Source: Carya illinoinensis | Lineage: Eukaryota > Streptophyta > Magnoliopsida > Fagales > Juglandaceae | DNA: 64,000 nucleotides | Direction of reading: 5' to 3' | Assembly (NCBI RefSeq): GCF_018687715.1 | Contig: NC_056752.1 | Span: 1,860,001 to 1,924,000, forward strand | Part shown: piece after piece, positions 22,401 to 32,246 of the stretch | How positions within the stretch are numbered: position 1 is the first letter of the stretch | How the letters are laid out: each line of letters opens with the position of its first letter | Program-made: the position numbers and the translations under genes | Notes under the pieces: model-generated | What the model was told of the DNA's origin: nothing | Seen by the model: the letters and a program-made list of their open reading frames with translations, nothing else | Database searches by the model: none

Positions 22401-24569
22401 GCAGTGTATAGTTTACATTTACATTTGGAGGATCAACACCCAGTGACTTTCCGAGCAAATGATGATCTAATCAATGTTGTCAACTTAGATCGTTCTAGAA
22501 AATCGATGTTAACAGAATTTTTTGCATTAAATCGAGTAGACGAGAATGCAAAGAGATTACTGTATAAAGAATTTCCAGAATATTATGTTTGGAACCAACA
22601 AAACAAAGATTGGACTCCTCGGAAAAAGAAAACTGTTATAGGCCGTATTGTTACAGCAAATCCGTTTGAAGGCGAAAGGTATTATCTGCGGATATTGCTA
22701 AACCATGTAAGAGGACCTTTGTCGTTTGACGATCTCAAGACAGTTGATGGTGTTGTGGCTCCAACATTTCGCGAGGCAGCAACAATGCATGGGTTGCTAC
22801 AGAGAGATAGTAGCCTAGAAGATTGTTTACAGGAAGCATCTTTATATCAAGTGCCATCCAGTTTGAGACGGTTATTTGCAACAATATTGGTTTATTGTAA
22901 TCCAACCAATCCGAGGGAGCTTTGGGAACGTTTTGAGCAAGATATGTCAACAGATTTCAAATCAACAGAAGATTCTATATCAAATGTAAGAACCCAAGTA
23001 TTGAGGTCAATCTCTTTTACAATTGAATCAATGGGGAAAGACATTAATTCCTACCATCTTCTTGATGACGACATTTGCTTCGATGAAGAAGAATTTCAAT
23101 CTAGAGAAATCGATGATGAATTGGCTGTTGAAATTCCAGAAGAAGATATTGCTGCATCACAATTTCTTAATAGTGAACAACAACATGTCTATAACGCAGT
23201 GCTGGAAAAAGTATTTGCAAACCAAAATGCTGCATTCTTTGTAGATGGCCCAGGTGGGACAGGGAAAACATTCCTGTACAGAGCACTTCTCGCAACAGTA
23301 CGATCAAGAAAATTAGTAGCACTTGCAACTGCTTCATCAGGCGTTGCTGCATCTATTCTTCCGGGAGGTCGAACAGCACACTCACGTTTTAAGCTTCAAC
23401 TTGATACTGACGAAAGAAACACGTGCTGTGTCAGCAAACAAAGTGCACTGGCAAACCTGCTACGTGCAACAAAATTAATAATTTGGGACGAGGCTCCAAT
23501 GACAAGAAAACAACACATAGAAGCATTGGATAAGATGCTACGAGACATCAATAATTCAGATGTAACATTCGGTGCTAAGGTTGTTGTTTTCGGTGGAGAT
23601 TTTCGACAGGTTTTACCCGTGGTTCGTAAAGGAACAAGACAACAACAGGTTAATTCCAGTTTGGTTTATTCCTATTTGTGGCCTACATTGACCAAGTTTC
23701 GATTAACTGAAAATATGCGAGCAAGACTTGATCCAATTTTTTCAGATTATGTGTTAGAAGTTGGAAACGGAATGCCGCCAAACACAGTTGATGAAACCAT
23801 AAAGATCCCAAATAGGATGCTTATTCCCTATTATGATGACAGCACTTCTTTAGATCATTTGATAGAAGATGTTTTCCACAATATTCATGAATATTCGATG
23901 AATATTTCAACTATGATGAATCGGGCAATATTAACACCGAAGAATAGTTATGTCGACGAAATAAACGCATTGTTGATTCATAGGCTCCCGGGTGAAATTC
24001 AGCGATATTACAGTTTTGATGAGACAATAGATGCATCTGAACAATCAGTTATGGAAGATTTCTTCAATACTCTAACTCCAAACGGACTTCCGCCCCATGA
24101 ATTATTACTCAAGAAAAACTGTCCCATCATGCTGCTTAGAAACATTAATCCTTCAGAAGGACTATGCAACGGAACCCGTTTGATCTGTCGGGCTTTTGAT
24201 CAAAATGTCATAGATGCAGAAATTGCAGTTGGACACCATATCGGAAAAAGAGTGTTCATTCCAAGGATACCATTCTTACCAAATGTTGATGAAAATAGTG
24301 GTTTTCCATTCAAACGAACTCAATTTCCCATAAGATTGAGTTTCGCAATGACTATAAATAAGTCACAAGGACAGACATTAGATTGTGTTGGGATTTATTT
24401 ACCTCAGCCAGTTTTTTCACATGGTCAATTATATGTAGCTTTATCAAGGGCAAAGACATCATCTGCAGTGAGGATTCTAATACGACCACTGTCCACTGAA
24501 CAACGTGAAGAGAACTGCACAAAAAATATTGTGTTTACAGAATTACTTACATTATCATGTTTGAATTAA
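19452..24569 (+). CDS. Helitron Rep-helicase (RepHel) transposase, five exons
   Basis: Proposed exons are 19452-19461, 19552-19961, 20050-20110, 20255-21163 and 21250-24569, joined at GT-AG sites with compatible phase, giving about 1569 residues. The first exon is only ten bases and is the least certain. The N-terminal part is basic (EEIRRKQRERYAKQK). The Rep domain has FLTMTCNPNW (21613-21645), the HUH metal site GLPHAHF (about 21813) and the tyrosine region YLYKYIYKGHD (about 22230). The Pif1-type helicase has Walker A GPGGTGKT (about 23249), Walker B IIWDEAP, FGGDFRQVLPV, INKSQGQTLD and YVALSRAK (about 24434). It nicks and unwinds DNA for rolling-circle transposition. No internal stop is seen in the exons, so it may be functional. 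Confidence 0.92.
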
Positions 24570-24742
24570 TGTTATACAGGTAACTAGATTTAATTGTATA
24601 GTTTCGATTTATTGTGTATTATAATATTCTTCTCTATATGTCTAATATTCAGTCATTTTTTTAAATGTCTTCGTCATTTATTTTAGTAATTTATGAATTT
24701 AAATTAAGATCTTTTATACTTATACATCTGATATTTTTGTAT

Positions 24743-26972
24743 ATGAAAAGGGAAAAAATGTGGACGGTGTATACATCAATAAAGGATATCACTTCGAAAA
24801 CAAAAAACTGGAAGATTAAGATGATCGTTGCGGAAAAGTCACCTAAACGAATAAGCCAACGCACAGCAGTGAAGTACCAAAATTTGATATTAATTGATAA
24901 AGAGGTATGATATTTGTTAGCATATATTATGTTTCCAATTTTCAATATCCTTTCAAATTACAGGTTCTTGTATTCTATATTATTATTAAAAAATATCAAT
25001 TACATTAAATTTATTTATTTATCTTTTTACGACATTTTTTAAAATAATTAAAAAAACACAAAAATTATTTAAAATAATTAGTATAGTAAAATAATACTCA
25101 TAATTTTATACAATACACTACTAATCACAATTATTTTTATTATTGGTTCAGGGAAATCGAGTGCAGGCGACAATGTTTGGAACTGATATTGACCCCCGGG
25201 AGAACACTTTAAAAATTTTACAGTCCTATTATATCATCGATGCATATGTCAAACCAGTAGATCCAAAATACAAAATTGGAGAATATCAATATCAATGGAC
25301 CCTTAACTCAAAAACAATAATAGAAGAAGTTCCACAGAACGAAGAGCAAATAGATGCACCGAAATATGAGATCATCCCATTCAAGGACTTGGAGGCTTAT
25401 AGAGGGTCGATTGGAGAAATAGGTAATTTAATTTAAATTTTATTATAAATTAATTATCAATAAATTAACATTTCATATTCAAATATTTAGATATTTTAGC
25501 TGTCGCAATCAAAATTAAGCCAACTAAAGAGATAACGACAGCATCTGGACCAACAACGATCCAGGAGATTTATGTTATTGATGAAAGGTAAAAAATTCTT
25601 ATAACTTCTCATCTCTTTTAAAATTGAATTCCAATATTAATTTAGGAATATTTTATTAACTCTTTTAATTATTTCAATTTTGTAGCTTGAACCCCATATG
25701 TTTGACTATGTGGGGTCGATTTGTCCAAGACGAATGTCAGAAAATATCAGATATTATTGAAGATAAGCCGATAATACTTGGAACAAAAATATCTGTTGGA
25801 TCATATAACGGTATTTATAATAATATAACAGCTTAGATATTTTTCCGTATCGTATATACCAGCACTAATATTGATGTCAATTTCATCAAAGGATTGTCTC
25901 TATCATCACGTCCATCAAGTACCTTTATAATCAATCCTCTTCTTCCTGAGGCAGCTGCAATGAAGCGATGGTAATTCTTGAAAATTAACAATTACATATT
26001 AATGCATTTTTATTAGAGTTATTTATGTGATTTATGTAATTTACATGTATATTTCATTTCCTTACATTATTATTCTTTTCTGAATTTTAAGGGCGGAGAA
26101 TAACGATTTGATAATTAGAAGTATTATTGCAAGATCCTTGACCTACCCATCTGCACCACTGTCATCTGTTGGTATTCGGGAAATTGTGAAGAATTGTGAT
26201 ATTGCAGGGTTGATTAAGGGTTTACAACCCATGGCGGTAAATTTTATTTTATTAGTAATAAATTAAAATATTTACACAAACATTCATTCTAAAAATTGAT
26301 TATAATTTAATGCAGAAGGCAAAATTCTGGATAAAGGCGAAGGTAAATGTTATTGACATCACCCAAGTTTTTTATTACATGTCATGCATTGGCTGTAATA
26401 AAGGAACTGGATATAAATACAATGAAAGCTTCGTTTGTATGTATTGCAAAAACCAAGGGGTCTGCAAACCACGGTACGAATCTTACAATTTTATTTTAAA
26501 ATTGATGTCTGATTTAATTCATAATTTAAAACTATTCAAATTTAAATTAATATATTAAACGCATTTAAAGTGCTAGGGCATATGTTGAACTGGACGATAA
26601 CACTGGAAAGCTAGCTGCTACTATGTTCGGTGAAGTAGCTGAACAGGCACTTGGTTGTTCAGCAGTTGAATTGATGGAACGTGCTGGAGAGGTATCTCTT
26701 TAATTTTTCTTCAAAAGTTTAGTTTTGTTATAATGAATTAATTACAAAAAATTGGGTTTTTTTTTTTATTAATTATGTAAAGCTATTCAAAATTTATTTT
26801 GTAGGAAAATCCACCGTATGTTAAACGCATTGCGGACAAATTATCAAAAAAAATTTGGAAGATTCAAGTCTATGCAGATCCAGAGAAACTAAAGGAGAAA
26901 AAATATAGGCAATTTAATGTCCTCTCTATTGAAGCGGTGCAAGATGAAGAAAATGCTGGATCATCATGTTAG
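24743..26972 (+). CDS. Helitron-encoded RPA-like single-strand DNA-binding protein, nine exons
   Basis: Exons that join in phase are 24743-24904, 25152-25422, 25491-25587, 25686-25810, 25892-25970, 26092-26236, 26316-26473, 26571-26691 and 26805-26972, about 441 residues. OB-fold segments (GNRVQATMFG, LTMWGRFV) are followed by a zinc ribbon with CIGCNKG and CMYCKNQG cysteine pairs (about 26385-26450) and a final OB fold (AYVELDDNTGKLAATMFGE). This resembles RPA70 DNA-binding domains B-C. A TAG at 25834 falls in an 81-base intron whose removal restores SYNGLSLSSR. The start could also be ATG 24758. It lies 170 bp after RepHel in the same orientation and probably coats single-stranded transposition intermediates. 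Plant Helitrons often carry such a gene. Confidence 0.88.
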
Positions 26973-27198
26973 AATCAAAATGATCTCAAATAGCTTTCAT
27001 AGAACTATGACTAATGTTTATTTATAGTTTCATGTTATAGATTCTATTAATGCTCTTCTTTTTTAATATATCACAATGTTTCATTATCTATTAATTATAT
27101 AAACATTACATCATTAGTTATTTAATTAACCAAAAATATTACATCTTTAGTAATAAAAATTTATTTCTTAACCAAAAAAATTACATAAAAACTAAGCA

Positions 27199-27227
27199 AA
27201 CGTGCATTGCACGTTGATTTCACCTAG
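27199..27227 (+). other. Helitron 3' hairpin and CTAG terminus
   Basis: The inverted repeat AACGTGCA/TGCACGTT with a single central base is followed after GATTTCAC by CTAG and host T. This is the canonical rolling-circle termination structure. Confidence 0.93.
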
Positions 27228-27560
27228 TATATATAAAAATCTCTGAAAGATAGAAAATGTGTGAAGCTTCTAATATGAATACATCTGGAAATATGTATTC
27301 TATCAAGTTTCAAAGATCCTTATATGATCTAAAGCAATCCAAACGCAAATGGAAACAAACTATTATTGCAGTTTATATATATGATTTAAATGTCATTGAG
27401 GCTCCAGAAGAGCTTATGAAAACTGCACATATTTGAAATACAAATCTGAAACCCTTGCGGTTTCAAGGGGAAGATGGATGATGTTATTAGTCATGAAATA
27501 CCATCTTTTAATATAATTAGTATTTCAGATTCATATTATGGGTTTGATATGAAGTGTGCA
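27228..27560 (+). pseudogene. Copia reverse-transcriptase remnant right of the Helitron
   Basis: Reads KISER, stop, KMCEASNMNTS, then YSIKFQRSLYDLKQSKRKW, the counterpart of the YSIKLQRSLYGLKQSGRMW motif of copia RT, followed by short broken frames. It continues the pol sequence interrupted at 12914. Confidence 0.85.
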
Positions 27561-28370
27561 TTATTAAAGAAGAAATAAAAGGGAGCACACAGAACATCTA
27601 CCAAAAGATAGAAACACAAATATGAATATTTGTGAAATATTATTTTATTATCTTGAAGCAAGAATTACAGAAATTTTAGGCACTTTGCCTCATTCTTCAA
27701 ACGCTCTTATTCTTCAAGAATCTGCATGGCATCCCTATCTAAAGGGATGGACAATCGAAAAGAAGATTTAAGTAAGAATTTTAAATTCATATTCTCTTAC
27801 TTTATTGATTCTATCTTCATGTTGGACTCCAAAAAAAGTCGTTAAAGTATAGCAATATTCTCGTGGAGATTGTCAACTCCACAAGTTCTGGATTGCAGTC
27901 GCTAAGAAAATGCGACAATGGATGATGAGTATCGGGTACCGAGACTCACAAGCTCATGGATAGCTTCATTATCTGACCTACGAGTCAGATCATTATATTG
28001 CATTATAGCACCTGTGGTAGAAATATAAACAGGTGATGAACGAGTTGCAGAGTACCTCATATATTGGCCATGAGAAGATCGCTGAGCCATTGTAGGATAA
28101 GAATGCAGAAAGAGATTGCAGAGTAAAAATGCAGTATGATTACAGAAAAATGAAGAAGATGAGATGCGAATGAAGATGAGCTGAATATCTCTTTTATAGA
28201 GAAAATTATGATACAATATCTCTCGTGAAGCAAGAGAAAAGAGACGAAATATAGCTTCATAGCTCTGCGGCGCCTGACAGCTGCGGCGCCTGACAACACG
28301 CCTGACACCTACAGAGGAGTTGAAAATCCGCGGTACTTGTCTGATCTTAAAAGGCTGGCCACTGTTTTTA
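27561..28370 (-). other. Unidentified insert in copia pol with a compact minus-strand transcription unit
   Basis: Copia homology is lost here between RT and RNase H. The minus strand shows, in order, a repeated TGTCAGGCG motif with two GCGCCGCAG tails (28260-28310), a TATA box TATAAAAG at 28198-28191, a pyrimidine-rich leader, an ATG at 28090 opening a 63-codon frame (MAQRSSHGQYMRYS at its start, ending 27902), and AATAAAATAATATT near 27640, which could direct polyadenylation. Protein and element are not recognised. It could be a solo LTR, a control region of a pararetroviral sequence, or a small gene; I cannot decide. Confidence 0.4.
28190..28200 (-). promoter_or_regulatory. TATA box of the minus-strand unit
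   Basis: TATAAAAGAG on the minus strand lies about 100 bases upstream of the ATG at 28090, with a CT-rich leader between them. A match by sequence only. Confidence 0.45.
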
Positions 28371-28499
28371 TTAAAAAATGAGGTTAGCGGTTTAATGTTG
28401 ATGAATTCTCCACTAACTATGTTATTTACAAGAACTCCAGAAGAGTAGTGATGAGCAGAAAGATCTAGTTGTGATTATTTTATGAACATGGTTCAAGTT

Positions 28500-28972
28500 C
28501 ACAATTAGTTGGATATGCAGATGCAGGTTATCTTTCAGATCCACACAGAGGTAGATCTCAAACTGGATATGTATTTACTTATGGAAATTCTACTATATCA
28601 TGGAGATTTGTCAAACAAACACTATCTGCTACCTCTTCAAATCACTCAGAGATCATTGCAATTCATGAAGCAAGTCGAGAATGCATTTGGCTAAGATCAA
28701 TGATCCAACATATTCAAGAAAAGTGTGGTCTTCCAGTGATTAATGATAGTCCAACAATTTTATACGAAGATAATGCTGCTTGTATTAAAGGAGGATATAT
28801 CAAAGGTGATAGAACCAAACATATTTCACCTAAATTCTTTTATATTCATGAACTTCAAGAGAAATGTGAAATTAAAGTCAAGCAGGTACGATCAAGTGAT
28901 AATCTGGCAGATTTATTCACAAAAGCATTACCAACTGCAACATTTAAGAAAATTGTGCAGAACATTGAAATG
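28500..28972 (+). pseudogene. Copia RNase H domain remnant
   Basis: Two overlapping frames give QLVGYADAGYLSDPH and GRSQTGYVFTYG, then an ISWR motif, SATSSNHSEIIAIHEASREC, LYEDNAACI, KGDRTKHISPKFF and NLADLFTKALPT, the C-terminal RNase H of copia polyproteins. It seems to lack about three residues after NAACI (AQL or AQM in relatives). The final frame ends at 28975, 265 bp before the 3' LTR. Confidence 0.9.
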
Positions 28973-29230
28973 TGAAGATTTGAAGACCTGTTATCATACA
29001 CTTTTCAGGGGAAGTAATGTCTTGAAAACTTGTGTTGATTGTACTCTTTTTCCTTCGTTAAGGTTTTATCCCACTGGGTTTTCCTCTGCAAGGTTTTAAT
29101 GAGGCAATCCTAAAAGCACTCGGCGATACATATGAATACTGTACTCTTTTTCCTTCGCCATTGGTTTTTTCCCACAGGGTTTTTCCTTGGCAAGGTTTTA
29201 ACGAGACATATTCTTTAAATATGGTCATCC

Positions 29231-29240
29231 AAAGGGGAAG
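29231..29240 (+). other. Polypurine tract of the copia element
   Basis: AAAGGGGAAG sits immediately before the 3' LTR, where plus-strand synthesis is primed in LTR retrotransposons. Confidence 0.85.
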
Positions 29241-29542
29241 TGTTATAAACTATCTTGAATTGTATGACCACATTTAGCTAACCGTCAAATGCATAGTGCA
29301 TAGTGCTAGCATAGTGAGCTAGCCGTCAAATGCATAGTGCATAGTGCTAGCATAGTGAGCTAGCCGTCAAATTCATAGTGCTAGTCGTCAAAAGCATAGT
29401 CCCCTTTATACTCCTATATATATTGTTGAATCTTTTAAGAAATATATAAGTTTCATAACCTCTCTGAACTCTATCTCTTTCTCTCTCCTTTTGAAAGTTT
29501 TATAACACGTTATGGCTATCTCTTTTCAATGATTTCATAACA
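29241..29542 (+). repeat. 3' LTR of the copia element
   Basis: Starts TGTTATAAAC and ends TTTCATAACA, followed by the TTACT duplication. It contains two tandem copies of a unit of about 47 bp with GCATAGTGCATAGTGCTAGC, versus one in the 5' LTR. A TATATA region and CT-rich stretch lie in the second half. Confidence 0.9.
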
Positions 29543-29928
29543 TTACTTTGATTTATTTTCATAATATTTAAAATATTTACTGTATCTTATCTCAATTTAA
29601 TTTTCATATTAATAGAGATGTATACATTGTATTAACAATAGAAAAAGCAAACACGTAGTCCTCAAATCTCTCTCTCTCTTTTTCTCTTCTCCATCTTCTT
29701 TTATATTATATTTTATTTTCTATCCCTTTCAACTTCAAAGTATAGGAAAACACAAAGTAAGTATAACTATCACTATTGATCAGAGAAAGAAAGCAAAACA
29801 CAAAACACTTAGGGCTATATAAACTGCTGATGTAAAAAAAAGTTTGGATGTTTAGATTTATGCACAATGAGACAGTCCAACTGAGAGCTTAGAGCTGTGA
29901 AATGGAGGAGAAAGAAAACAATTTTACC
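29543..29928. other. Duplicated 3' flank of the kinase cluster, left part
   Basis: Matches 57828-58198, downstream of the kinase pseudogene at 55740-57489, including ATTTACTGTATCTTATCTC-like and CTCTTCTCCATCTTCTTTTA segments. No gene is seen. Confidence 0.8.
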
Positions 29929-30822
29929 TAGGGCTGCACACTGAACCACCCGGTTCAAATTTTGGTCCGACCCGACCCGAACCGCAGGGAAAACAAAAAC
30001 ACAATTGATCCGATCCGATCCGTGAAATTTAGTTCGGGTCGAACCCATTCTACCCGTTCGCTTTCTCCTCGTTTGTTCTACCATGTACGGAGGGCAAAAT
30101 GACTTTCTGCATCGTAGCTTTAGCGAAAGGAAGAAGAAGATGGGCTTCTATCTTAATCAATCTAAAAAATGGCTAATAATGCAATAATATATTCCTGAGA
30201 AAAAAAAAAAGAACAGAGAAGAGCTCAACGAGAACGAGAAAGAGGGAGGACTGGGGAAGGAGAGAGGGATTAGAGTTTGTGTGAAATGGGACAAAACGAG
30301 GCCGTATTGAGGGCAGCAACCAAGTGCCATGCCGAAGAAATCTCTCTTCCTCCGAGAGCAGCAAGCTCAACCCATTACTCTAGCAACACAATACCGCGTC
30401 ATGATCTGAGTAGGGCTGGAGCATAGGCGCTCCTCCGTCGCCTCTATGCTGATCGCGAGGCGTCTCCTTCTCAACTTCAAAAATGGTGACGAAAAGCACT
30501 TCCATTCTCGCCGCCATGGCTAGAAATGGTCAAGCCCTGGCTCTTCCTCCTCTTAGTGGTGGTTGTTGAGCTCACCGCCATGGCTAGAAATGGTCAAGCC
30601 CTGGTCCTCGCGCCCACATGTGCCACTTCCATCACCACAATATCTGAGATTCAATGGGGTTGCTGGGCGTTGTTCTTCTTCACTGCAGGTGATCGGTTTC
30701 GACCGATTTTATGGGTAATAAACCCGGTAATGGGTTTGACCCGCTGAACATGATTTTAGGTGGGTGAGGCCATCTCGGGCTTAATGGGTTGATCAGGCCA
30801 AGCCCTTTTTTGCACATGCCTA
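29929..30822. mobile_element. Non-autonomous hAT element, 894 bp
   Basis: The ends are TAGGGCTGCACACTG and, in reverse complement, TAGGCATGTGCAAAAAAGG. An exact 8-bp duplication ATTTTACC flanks it (29921-29928, 30823-30830). The homologous DNA at about 58190-58215 has the site unoccupied. Inside, GCCATGGCTAGAAATGGTCA and the next bases occur twice (30513 and 30580), and a 73-codon frame at 30526 starts with a hydrophobic leader (MVKPWLFLLLVVVVEL). That leader may derive from a captured signal peptide, but no gene is recognised. Confidence 0.9.
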
Positions 30823-31459
30823 ATTTTACCCACTGCCCTAAAGTTTCTTAACCCATTTATATGATGGTATAAGATTGATGATTTATATGAAAAATAATTG
30901 AGATGTTTAATTCTCTAGGCTTCTTTGAGTAAGAAAATACTTTATTTAAGATTTCAATTATACCATCATATGCTTATTGTAACACGTAAATATCTAGATT
31001 TGATAAATTAACTTACCTATTAAAATAAAAGATGATATTTTAAAAGATTATTTGATAATTTTTATTAAATAAAAAAATTCTAAGCATGTCGTCACAAAAA
31101 TAATAACAAATTAATATTATGCCATGTAACTAAATAAACTAAAAAAGTGGCATCATGTAGAAAATAAATAATCTTCCAATCGACCAAATACCTGCATCGG
31201 AAATGCTTTACGATTCGAATTTGTATTGAAAATCATTTTTTTTTACTTAATGGTTAAAAAAGTAGTTTTCATAATATTATGAATTTTTTTATTTTTAAAA
31301 AAATATTTAAAAATAAAAAATATAATAATAATAATAATAGAAACTTCTTTTACCTTTGTCGGTGGGTTCTCGGGCAACATCATGCAGCATTACTCTACCT
31401 GCATATATATTTTTGAAAGGGCAATGATAGGGAGCCCACGCTTTATACCGATAATCGAC
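30823..31459. other. Duplicated upstream flank of the kinase cluster
   Basis: The first 30 bp continue the 58200 homology. From about 30875 the sequence matches 49190-49450 and 59270-59560 (GATGATTTATAT, ATTTAAGAT(T/C)TCAATTA). No gene. Confidence 0.75.
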
Positions 31460-32246
31460 TGATTACAATTTAAAATAATATAAAAAAAAATGAAAAAAAA
31501 AAAAACGAAACAGCTGATAACACATATCCCATTCCAACGTCCCGGTAGGCTCCTATCGTCCCTCAATACCCATAATCATTTCCCTAATCCCTCCCTCCAT
31601 CTTGTAAGGAATCATTTAACATAGATCTCAGGATCAACAATTGATAACACGCTTCAAATTTCTCTTCGTTGAATTGAAAAACATGGCAGAGTTCATTCTT
31701 GCAGATATCAAAATCCTCACCGCCAAAACCCATTTGTTTCATCACACGCAGTGTTACGGCAACGACAACTACGGATGGCCCATTAACGCACAAATCTAAA
31801 ATCATGGAGCACCTAAGAAAGGGCAAAATGCTCCAACAATGTAGAGAAATCCACATGCTTGTGATTTGGCAAAGGAACCATTTTCATTATGTAGCTCAAG
31901 ATAGAAAGTGGGATAACGGGATTCATCTTCCAATCTAGGAAAGACAGAACCATAAGCTCCATTCTTTGGATTGATTTTGGCGTAAATGCATACTTTGATT
32001 TGTCAACTTGTAGTCACCATATAATGGCCGTTAATTTCTTCCAATTACCCTTTCCATGGAGTTGCAACTTTGCTGCCCAGTTTTTGCGGGAAATGGAAGT
32101 GAAGCTCTTTATAAGTTCGGTTTTGCAGTTTCAGCTGAGCAGGAGGGAGGGAGCTTGAGATTACTTCGGTTTTGCAGTTTCAGCCAGGAGGGAGGGAAGC
32201 ATGCGAAGTAATGAATTAGATGATCTGTAGTTTTAGTCGAGAGGGA
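31460..32246. repeat. Segmental duplicate, copy B (partner 1-44 + 4816-5489)
   Basis: Contains the unoccupied hAT target site CTGATAAC near 31510-31530. Near its right end the GGTTTTGCAGTTTCAGC block is tandemly duplicated relative to copy A. It joins the truncated kinase coding sequence at 32247. Confidence 0.87.

Larger units (their letters stand above)
12915..27227 (+). mobile_element. Helitron, apparently complete, with RepHel and RPA genes
   Basis: The right end carries the Helitron signature: an 8-bp-stem hairpin AACGTGCATTGCACGTT at 27199-27215, eight bases, then CTAG at 27224-27227 followed by host T. The left end is TC after host A at 12914/12915 (a second TC at 12918 is a less likely start). 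Joining the flanks restores copia pol sequence reading from HDIY to KISER, confirming insertion without target duplication. The 14.3-kb element encodes a five-exon Rep/helicase and a nine-exon RPA-like protein, both on the plus strand. A 6.5-kb left part holds captured host exons. Coding frames look intact, so it may be recent or still competent. Confidence 0.93.
8691..29542 (+). mobile_element. Ty1/copia LTR retrotransposon, degenerate, with nested insertions
   Basis: LTRs lie at 8691-9848 (interrupted) and 29241-29542, and the element is bounded by a 5-bp duplication TTACT at 8686-8690 and 29543-29547. A purine tract AAAGGGGAAG directly precedes the 3' LTR. Between them are a putative primer-binding region, decayed gag/pol traces (11100-12914), reverse-transcriptase scraps (27228-27560) and a recognisable RNase H domain (28500-28972). 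The domain order matches copia elements. The 20.85-kb span is inflated by a Helitron, a small hAT element and an unidentified insert. The coding region is broken throughout, so it is not autonomous. Confidence 0.92.

Noticed and set aside
25811..25891. Apparent premature stop in the RPA gene (TAG 25834)
   Set aside because: A GT-AG intron of 81 bp spans it, and splicing restores a family-like SYNGLSL sequence in phase.
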